Source: a virus
Reading direction: 5' to 3' (one strand)
IMG/VR virus record: IMGVR_UViG_3300027810_000064
Span: 1 to 24,672 of that record
DNA: 24,672 nucleotides
Shown here: positions 7,733 to 14,100 of the stretch, piece after piece
How the letters are laid out: each line of letters opens with the position of its first letter
Numbering within the stretch: position 1 is the first letter of the stretch
Translations under genes and position numbers: made by a program
Notes under the pieces: model-generated
The model's input: only the letters and a program-made list of their open reading frames with translations
Databases searched by the model: none
What the model was told of the DNA's origin: nothing

Positions 7733-8004
7733 TGCCTGATACCCAACCAACCGTCCACCGAGTTCTACATGAGTATGCAACGGTTAAGAAACCGGGATAT
7801 AAATCCACCGAGTTCTACATGAGTATGCTGGCTGTGGTCATTGGGGCTGTTGCTTCCTCTGGAATACTGGAGGGAAGTGATGGTTTGACCAAGGTTGTTG
7901 GCCTTGTTATGGCTGCTTTGGTAGCCCTAGGCTATACAGGTTCTCGTTTGACCCTCAAGAAACTGGATGCAGCTAATGGTAACGGCACTACTGGCAATTC
8001 TTAG
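7732..8004 (+). CDS. Holin (two-TM, class II type)
   Basis: A 90-aa protein with two predicted membrane helices, about residues 28-45 (FYMSMLAVVIGAVASSG) and 52-70 (LTKVVGLVMAALVALGYTG), joined by a short loop. Basic residues precede the first and follow the second. The segment KPGYKSTEF before TM1 and GYTGSRLTLKK after TM2 resemble a holin family common in aquatic phages and prophages, in which KPG-x-K-T-T-E-F and GY-x-x-SR recur. A holin would permeabilise the inner membrane at lysis and release the lysozyme encoded downstream. The start overlaps the upstream stop (TGATG) without a Shine-Dalgarno. Residues 8-16 and 25-33 are encoded by two identical 25-bp repeats read in different frames. 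In-frame Met30 and Met32 could be alternative starts. Confidence 0.72.
   Translation: MPDTQPTVHRVLHEYATVKKPGYKSTEFYMSMLAVVIGAVASSGILEGSDGLTKVVGLVMAALVALGYTGSRLTLKKLDAANGNGTTGNS
7754..7778 (+). repeat. 25-bp direct repeat, copy 1
   Basis: The bases from tccaccgagt to gagtatgc are identical to those at 7804-7828, 50 bp downstream. The offset is not a multiple of three, so the two copies are read in different frames of the same holin gene. This copy encodes VHRVLHEYA. Confidence 0.97.
7804..7828 (+). repeat. 25-bp direct repeat, copy 2
   Basis: An exact copy of 7754-7778. Here it is read as STEFYMSM(L), leading into the first membrane helix of the holin. The flanking bases differ on both sides, so the identity ends sharply at 25 bp. 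Confidence 0.97.
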
Positions 8005-8149
8005 GGAAATACTTAAGCTACTCTTGGAAGATGCTGCAACACCTGTTAAAGCAACGGTTGCTCCCGCTATTCCTCGCAAGCTACGTGACGCTTGGAAGCA
8101 GCGGATGCTTGACAAGTGGGAAAAAAGTAGTCTTCATTCCAACAAGTGA
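7967..8149 (+). CDS. Small amphipathic membrane-active or spanin-like protein
   Basis: A 60-aa ORF overlapping the holin gene by 38 nt and containing, out of frame, the start of the next gene. The N-terminus MVTALLAILREILKLLLED (from the ATG at 7976, the more likely start) is a strongly hydrophobic or amphipathic helix. A Pro/Ala linker follows, then a basic, helical tail (RKLRDAWKQRMLDKWEK). The overlap with a downstream signal-bearing ORF recalls Rz/Rz1 spanin pairs, where the inner-membrane subunit gene contains the outer-membrane lipoprotein gene in the +1 frame. However, the protein is much shorter than usual Rz. Neither start has a convincing Shine-Dalgarno, so coupling to the holin is likely. 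The gene is probably real because of its composition and tight fit, but its role is inferred. Confidence 0.5.
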   Translation: MQLMVTALLAILREILKLLLEDAATPVKATVAPAIPRKLRDAWKQRMLDKWEKSSLHSNK

Positions 8150-8294
8150 CACGCTGGTTCGTTTAGGGCCAGATGTCAAAGGCCGTGTATACCATTGGAA
8201 TGGTACTGAGTGGGAACTCTCTAAAAACAGAGTCACTCTACCTGAAGGATGGTTAGCGGGGCCTTTAGATTTACCTGAAGGGGACGCTGAATAG
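8031..8294 (+). CDS. Putative lipoprotein (possible o-spanin), overlapping gene
   Basis: An 87-aa protein with a lipoprotein-type N-terminus: basic HLLKQR, hydrophobic LLPLFLASYVTLG, and a lipobox-like SSGC with C26 as the likely lipidated residue. The Ser at -3 is not ideal. The mature 62 aa are soluble, with GRVYHWNGTEWELSKNR and TLPEGWLAGPLDLPEG, a segment I recall from small phage proteins near holins. The first 119 nt overlap the preceding small ORF in another frame. GGAAG directly abuts the ATG with no spacer, so initiation may depend on coupling. By position after the holin it could be the outer-membrane spanin, or a lipoprotein that blocks superinfection. There is no proline-rich stretch like that of lambda Rz1. 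Confidence 0.62.
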   Translation: MLQHLLKQRLLPLFLASYVTLGSSGCLTSGKKVVFIPTSDTLVRLGPDVKGRVYHWNGTEWELSKNRVTLPEGWLAGPLDLPEGDAE

Positions 8295-8403
8295 CCTGCA
8301 GATGCAGACAACTTGGAGGCAATCTGTAAAGGGATTGTTTAGTAGACTGTAGTGAGTGCTACAGTCGTTGAGTTGTTTAACATATAAAGAAAGGTAAAAT
8401 ATT
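8295..8403 (+). promoter_or_regulatory. Leader region of the major capsid gene
   Basis: A 109-nt non-coding stretch, the longest in the window. It holds a perfect hairpin (8345-8366) and ends with an AAAGAAAGG ribosome site 9 nt before the capsid ATG. In T7 a strong phage promoter and an RNase III site precede gene 10. A phage promoter here is likely from position, but I found no repeated promoter motif to prove it. Confidence 0.45.
8345..8366 (+). other. Perfect 8-bp stem hairpin upstream of capsid gene
   Basis: GACTGTAG (8345-8352) pairs perfectly with CTACAGTC (8359-8366) around a 6-nt loop, tgagtg. It is followed by gttgagttgttt, which is only weakly T-rich, so it may be a weak terminator, an mRNA-processing or stabilising stem for the capsid transcript, or an operator-like palindrome. 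It ends 37 nt before the capsid start. Confidence 0.6.
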
Positions 8404-9609
8404 ATGGCATTCGTAGATAATCTATTCGGCGCACCAGCAGGTGGGTCAGCCGGTATCAAGGGGCGTACAGGTGTTAATGCACCGGCAGTCGCCGCTTCAG
8501 ATGTAACAGGTCTCTTCCTGAAGAAATTCGCGGGAGAGGTAATGACGGTATTTGATGAGAAAAACATCATGAAACCGTTGCACACCCTTCGTACTATTAC
8601 GAAAGGTAAATCAGCGCAGTTCCCCATCATAGGTACTGCGAACGCAGGGTACTATACTCCCGGTTCTGACATCCTCGCTGTTGACGCGACGGGGGCTGGA
8701 CTGTTGGGTGGTATAAACTCGATGAGCCAAACGGAAACCCTCATCCACATTGATAAGCTGTTAATGTCTTCGACGTTCATTGCTTCTATCGATGAGTTGG
8801 TGAGTCATTTCGATGTGCGCTCACCGTATTCGCATCAACTTGGTGAAGCTTTGGCTAACCAGTTTGATAAGAACGTGATCACAGTTGCATGTTTAACTGG
8901 TTCCAAGAATGGCCCACGGGAAGACGGCGCTGGTGGAGATACTGATGGTATCGTTCCTTCGGATGCGTTCATCACCGGGCAGACTAAGCAGGGTTCCGTT
9001 GTGTTCGCTGCTAAGGAAACCAATGCTGACAACCGAGACCTAGTCAATACAGCTAATGCTGCTGTAAGTGGTGACGGTACGGAAGGTTCGTTGAGGGATA
9101 CGCCTAATGCGTCTGTCATTCGGAAGGCTCTCTTTGAGTCTGCTCGTCTGTTGGATGAGAAGGATGTTCCTCAGAGTGATCGCTATTGCATCCTTGAGCC
9201 GAAACAGTATTACGAGTTGATCAACAACACCTCTGGTACTGACATCATCAACTCCTCTGTTATCAACAAGGACGTCGGTGGTGAGGGTTCAATCGCTGCT
9301 GGTACAGTCATAAGGGTTGCTGGAATTACGTTGCTTACGAGCAACCATCTTCCTAAGACCGCGCTGACTGATCCGGGTAACTCGTGGACGGGTGCTACTG
9401 GTAACTCCTATGTGTACGACGCAACTGAGCTTGCGGGTATCGTATTCCATAAGGGTGGTTTTGGTACGCTGAAACTACAGGACTTGTCAATGGAGTCTGA
9501 GTATATGATCCAACGTCAGGGTACGTTGTTCGTTGCTAAATACAGCATGGGTCATGGGCCTCTTCGCCCTGAGTCTGTTGTTGTTTGGTCAGACGGCGCA
9601 CAAGAATAA
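8404..9609 (+). CDS. Major capsid protein (T7 gp10A-like)
   Basis: A 401-aa HK97-fold major capsid protein that builds the icosahedral head. The family signature GKSAQFPIIGTANAGYYTPG starts at residue 68. It is followed by ETLIHIDKLLMSSTFIASIDE, DVRSPYSHQLGEALANQFD and, near the end, GTLFVAKYSMGHGPLRPE, all matching gp10 proteins. Length is close to T7 gp10A (about 345 aa) with modest loop additions. It is preceded by a structured leader with a good ribosome site and followed by a strong intrinsic terminator, an arrangement suited to high expression. Unlike T7 gene 10, no obvious slippery site for a -1 frameshift product is seen near the end. Confidence 0.97.
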   Translation: MAFVDNLFGAPAGGSAGIKGRTGVNAPAVAASDVTGLFLKKFAGEVMTVFDEKNIMKPLHTLRTITKGKSAQFPIIGTANAGYYTPGSDILAVDATGAGLLGGINSMSQTETLIHIDKLLMSSTFIASIDELVSHFDVRSPYSHQLGEALANQFDKNVITVACLTGSKNGPREDGAGGDTDGIVPSDAFITGQTKQGSVVFAAKETNADNRDLVNTANAAVSGDGTEGSLRDTPNASVIRKALFESARLLDEKDVPQSDRYCILEPKQYYELINNTSGTDIINSSVINKDVGGEGSIAAGTVIRVAGITLLTSNHLPKTALTDPGNSWTGATGNSYVYDATELAGIVFHKGGFGTLKLQDLSMESEYMIQRQGTLFVAKYSMGHGPLRPESVVVWSDGAQE

Positions 9610-9617
9610 GTAGATTC

Positions 9618-9681
9618 ATAGGGTGCTTCCCGCTGGTAACAGCCCATTTTATGGGTGCGGGAAGTATCCCTATTTTTTTTT
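9618..9681 (+). terminator. Strong intrinsic terminator after capsid gene (T-phi analogue)
   Basis: CTTCCCGC (9626-9633) pairs with GCGGGAAG (9657-9664). The stem is extended by ATAGGG (9618-9623) with CCCTAT (9668-9673) across a small internal loop. An inner hairpin, CCCAT/ATGGG (9643-9655), fills the loop. Nine T residues follow at 9673-9681. It lies 9 nt after the capsid stop, the same place as T-phi after gene 10 in T7, and would reduce transcription of tail and core genes relative to capsid. The next gene begins 4 nt after the T run. Confidence 0.92.
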
Positions 9682-9684
9682 ATT

Positions 9685-10335
9685 ATGGCAGGCGAAAGTA
9701 AAAAAGAAGCGGTAGCCCCTATGGGTGGGGGTAGAGAGGGGACTCCCGGCAATGCGTTCTTCAGTCCGCGCCACACCCCTCATGAGATAACCCAATTTTT
9801 TAAAGCCCTGAACTACAGGGAACCTGTATCTCCAAAGGAGCCTTATAAGGAAAGGCTACTTACTGAAGAGGGTAGAGGATTGAAAGGGAAGCCGGGGTAT
9901 TCCTATATGGATACGGCAGACAATTTAACAATAGGTATAGGTCATAAGGTAGAGAAAGGTGACAAGAAAGTTTTTCAGAAACTGTTTGGGAAATCTGTAG
10001 ATTATGAGGGCCTTACGTCTGGTAAGAAACCGCTTACAAACAAGCAGATGGAGACCCTCCTTGACTATGATATAGCTAGAAAGCTGAAACGCTCCGAGAG
10101 TCTCTTCCCCAACTTTAATAAATACTCTTCCGAGATGAAGGCAACCCTCCTTGATGGAGTCTACCGAGGGGATTTATCGCAAAGCCCTAAGGCTATAAAG
10201 TTAATCAACCAAGGAAAATTTAAGGAAGCCAGTAAGGAGTACCTAGACCACGATGGTTACAGGAGGTCTAAGGCTAAGAAGACAGGAATTTACAAGAGGA
10301 TGGACAGAAACGCTGAGATTATATCGAAGGAATAA
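9685..10335 (+). CDS. Endolysin, GH24 T4-type lysozyme
   Basis: A 216-aa lysozyme that should hydrolyse the glycan strands of peptidoglycan at lysis, released through the holin at 7732. The T4 lysozyme catalytic triad can be placed: E62 in LLTEEGRG (T4 E11), D76 in YMDTADN (T4 D20) and T82 in TIGIGH (T4 T26), with D76-T82 spacing identical to T4. An N-terminal stretch of about 45 residues (Gly/Pro-rich, then HTPHEITQFFKAL) precedes the domain. No signal peptide is seen. The ATG at 9685 has no Shine-Dalgarno and follows the terminator's T run by 3 nt; a GTG at 9655 inside the terminator is in frame but would add an odd LFFFI segment. It could alternatively be a virion-borne lysozyme, since gp16 here lacks the T7 transglycosylase domain. 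Confidence 0.87.
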   Translation: MAGESKKEAVAPMGGGREGTPGNAFFSPRHTPHEITQFFKALNYREPVSPKEPYKERLLTEEGRGLKGKPGYSYMDTADNLTIGIGHKVEKGDKKVFQKLFGKSVDYEGLTSGKKPLTNKQMETLLDYDIARKLKRSESLFPNFNKYSSEMKATLLDGVYRGDLSQSPKAIKLINQGKFKEASKEYLDHDGYRRSKAKKTGIYKRMDRNAEIISKE

Positions 10336-10337
10336 AT

Positions 10338-11153
10338 ATGAGCTACGGATCAAACACAACTACGTTAGAGGCAGTCAACCAGATGTTGTCCACTATAGGT
10401 CAGTCTAGAATCTCAACTCTTGCTACCGCCGGGGAAGCTAACGATGCACAGAAGATACTAGCGGAGGTTGACAGAGCGGTGCAATCAGAGGGCTGGCACT
10501 TTAATAGATATAATAATATAGAACTGCCCGTAGGTACTGCCTACATAGATCACACAACCAGCGGGAGTGCGATAACCACTTCCGAGACGAACCCCCACCT
10601 TTTGTTAAAGGATGAGAAGGTGCTGAACAACAACGTAGCCCTCACGGTTGCCTCAGTTGACTCAGCAATAACTGCTACGCTAAGCGCAGCCCCAACAGGC
10701 CAGCGTCTTTTCTATACCCAGAGAATTGCGGTTCCTACCGACATTCTCAACATGGATACGTCTATCTATACATATACTGATATCGATCCAATAGTTCGTG
10801 GGAAGTTCCTGTATGACAGGCGAGACAACACCTACTTTTTTACAGAAGCCGTGAAGGCCACGCTAACTTATCAGGTTCCCTTTGAGGGAGCCGCTAGTGG
10901 CGAGCAGTCATTGCCAGAATATGCTAGGCGATATATTGTAACGAAGGCCGCAAGGGTATTTGCATCAAGACACGTTGGAGATAAGGAGTTAGTGCAGATG
11001 GTGGCTCAAGAAGAGATGGAAGCTAGGATGAATCTCATTCATAAGGAATCGGAGAACGCTGACTACAGTATATTCTCCAGTCCACTAGCTTACTATACAG
11101 TTTCTAGAGGTAATCCAAGTGGGTTCACCCAACCAGTAGCGTCAGGAAGCTAA
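10338..11153 (+). CDS. Tail tubular protein A (T7 gp11-like)
   Basis: A 271-aa adaptor or gatekeeper ring between portal and tail nozzle. The N-terminal EAVNQMLSTIGQSRISTL, then LAEVDRAVQSEGWHFN, match T7 gp11 segments. Further on, GKFLYDRRDNTYFF and PEYARRYIVTKAARVF match the C-terminal half. T7 gp11 is about 196 aa; the excess is mostly a Thr/Ser/Ala-rich insert at about residues 65-128, between the NIELP and RIAVPTDILNMD segments. AAGGAA lies about 8 nt before the start. The stop overlaps the gp12-like start (TAATG at 11151-11155). Confidence 0.94.
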   Translation: MSYGSNTTTLEAVNQMLSTIGQSRISTLATAGEANDAQKILAEVDRAVQSEGWHFNRYNNIELPVGTAYIDHTTSGSAITTSETNPHLLLKDEKVLNNNVALTVASVDSAITATLSAAPTGQRLFYTQRIAVPTDILNMDTSIYTYTDIDPIVRGKFLYDRRDNTYFFTEAVKATLTYQVPFEGAASGEQSLPEYARRYIVTKAARVFASRHVGDKELVQMVAQEEMEARMNLIHKESENADYSIFSSPLAYYTVSRGNPSGFTQPVASGS

Positions 11154-14100
11154 TGCCAATTGTAAAAAGTGCAACGTCGAGTTTAGCTCAAGGGGTCAGC
11201 CAGCAGGCTGAATCCCAAAGGTATCCTTCACAGGCCTCGGAGCAGATCAATGCCTACTCATCTCCTATTAAAGGATTGGTCAAGCGACCTCCATCAAAAC
11301 ATATCAGTACCGTTGCTGTCGATGGGACGGCTGACTGTACCAAGAGTTTCCTACACACTATAAACAGAGATGCTGCAGAGCGGTATGTAGTAGTTGTCAA
11401 CAAACAAGAGGCAGGACTAAGTGCAACCTATGCCACAAATACAAACCTCATAACCGCTTCGGGGGTAGCTGACGATACCGTGGTGTCCTTCTACCCCACC
11501 AATGATGATGATCGCCTTCCTACAGGCTTGAACGCAGGCGAGTCTTACTACGCTCTGTCTGCATCACCATCTTTTGAAGTATCAAAAACCCTAAACGGAT
11601 CAGCCGTTGACATAGGTGCTTCTAGTTTATCTAAGCTGACTATTGAATCAATCTACGATAACCCAACGGGGCGGTGGATAGATGGTGTGTACACCGTTAC
11701 CCTCCCAGTCGGTCATTCTTTTGAGGAGGGTGATGTTGTACAATTAAGAGGTTTAACTTCCGACGCTAAAATAATTTTTAAGGAAGACGTATCGTTTAGC
11801 TTAAGGAAACCACGTCGAGGCCCCGCTGATGTCGAACAGGACATGGCTTATTACACAGTATCTAATACTGGAGTAGCAGCGGGGGTGAAGGCTTGTGCTG
11901 GTGATAAGTTTTACTTAAGTGACCCTCTTTCACCCGGCCTATCTATACAGGACAACTATGGGTTTGTTGTAGATGACGCATGGAAAGACGCGGCGTTAGC
12001 AGATATTCATACTGAAGCTTGGGTAATGCTGGGCGATGGTACGTCAGCTAACGGCCCTCACTTTACTTTGTGGAATAACTGGACAGATTCAGGAGGCACG
12101 GCTCATCGAGACCGAGTCATGGCTACTTCAGGAGACAACCTTGCCAATGAGATGACCATGAACAAGGCTGACAATTCGGACTTCGACTCCGGGGTACTGG
12201 CTGCGTGGTCTGCTAACTTTGCAGAGTTTGAGGTCGGCGACTTGATTCGGATAGGTAGTGAAGTAGATTGCAACAAGCAGATGCGTGCCACTATAGGAAG
12301 CAAGACTATAACTGGAATAGACCACCTAGATAATACAGGTTGCTCCTCCATCTTCTTCACCAACCATGTCAAAATGGGTCAACTGTTTGATTCAGTAAAT
12401 GCTGGGGTGGGAGGCTACTGGGTTCGTTTAGCTTACTGGGGTGACATCACCAACACATCGCCTACTGCTTCTAATCCCAGACAGCTTCAACCAGCCCACT
12501 ATTCTGCAGCTAAGATAGGTACTGAAGGTGTTGGGGGCTTAACCCTACGGATGGGCGGCGGTGCGCCGGGAGTTTCTGTCTTTGATTTGGAGACAGGAGA
12601 CCAGAAGGTTGTCAATGTGGAGAGTGGTTTGGATTATCTTACAAGTGCCGAGAACCCCCATACCGATATATCTGCTGTTACAGTTGCTGACTACACCTTC
12701 CTAGTTAATAAGAAGAAGGTAGTAAAAGAAGACCTAGAACCAAAATACGTCAAGCGGTATGAGGCTTTTATCGAGGCACGTGTAGCTGACTACGGTAAAG
12801 AGTATAGGGTGCTGATTGGCGGTAACACCCATCAAGAAGATTTATCAGGTGCAGCTAAGGCGGTATCAGTTATCGATCTCCAGAAGAATATCGGAGGTGC
12901 TAGAGTATCTTCCGGTGCGATACTTCAGGCTAAGGTTGCGGGGACTAGGTTTAATGGGTACACCGTAAGGTTGATACAGCGGTGGCAATGGATCGGGAAT
13001 TATTCTACAGCAGACCTAAAGCCTAGTTGGCAAAAGAACCCCAAGAGGTTTACCCCTACGGATAAGAAATGGACTGATCTATTGCCACCGCCAGAGTACG
13101 TACAGGAGGGCGCAGATAACAAGGTGGCCATCCGTTATGACAAAGACAATAAGAACATCTATTTCTGGCTAAATTATCCGTGGTCTAACTCTGACGATGT
13201 AAAAGCCAAGGTAACAACAGTTAAAGATTTACGGGATGCTATCGATAACCACTCTACGCTAAGTGTTGACTGGTCGCTGACTAGGAGTGACGGGGTTGCC
13301 TTCGATGACACGACCGACGCAACCGCACTCGCCTACTACTTCCGTAACGTCCATATGGCAGACAGTCCGCCGACAGTCCAGTCCATCACATACACTAAAG
13401 GCCGTAACATGCTTGATATTCAGTATAACGTAGGGCCTGATTTTACTATAGGGTCTACTGACAAAATGAAAGCTCAAGCATGGCCGGACAAATATGACAA
13501 GCTGTACGAAGGCTATCTCAGTCCATCAGTTGACAGCCACCATCTAAAGAGAGTCTATGGCACTAATACGGCTACTTCGACAACAGCCAGCTACAAATTT
13601 AACGAAGGGACGATGGGCGGCACGCTCACAGATTCTGAAAGGCATTTAGTTGATGGAGAATTTTTCTATAAGACGCCTAGGTGGGTAGGTTCCGACGAGC
13701 AGATGGCTGTAGGGACTGTTGACATAGCAGAGAAACTAGCGAGCAATGTCCGACTTCCACTAGATGTTGATGGAAAAGGACAGGAATGGGTACAAGGAGG
13801 AAGGCGGGCAGATGGAGTTAGAATAGGTAAAACATTTGCTAGTAAAAGCTCGACTCATTACCTGAAAGCTTATGAAGAATGCTTTGGGATGACATCCACC
13901 CTAGATGTTAGCACACCCGGAGTTCTACAAAAATTCAGCATTACATCCACGGAAACAAATAGCCGTGTTGACGGTCATACTGTTGATTGGCAAGTCATTC
14001 AAGAGGGTTATACAATTGCTGTAAAGAATCCCCTTAACAGTAAGTTTAAGATTACTGTATCAGATGACATTGGTGGTAGAGGGTTGAAGCTGACTTATAC

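Noticed and set aside
8331-8390. Sigma-70-like promoter before the capsid gene (TTGTTT with a TATAAA-like box)
   Set aside because: The spacing between the hexamers is poor and the bases are explained by the hairpin and A-rich leader; a phage-type promoter is more likely but could not be identified.
9540-9625. Possible -1 frameshift making a gp10B-like minor capsid form
   Set aside because: No slippery heptamer like the T7 one is seen near the capsid gene end, and the terminator follows within 9 nt of the stop.
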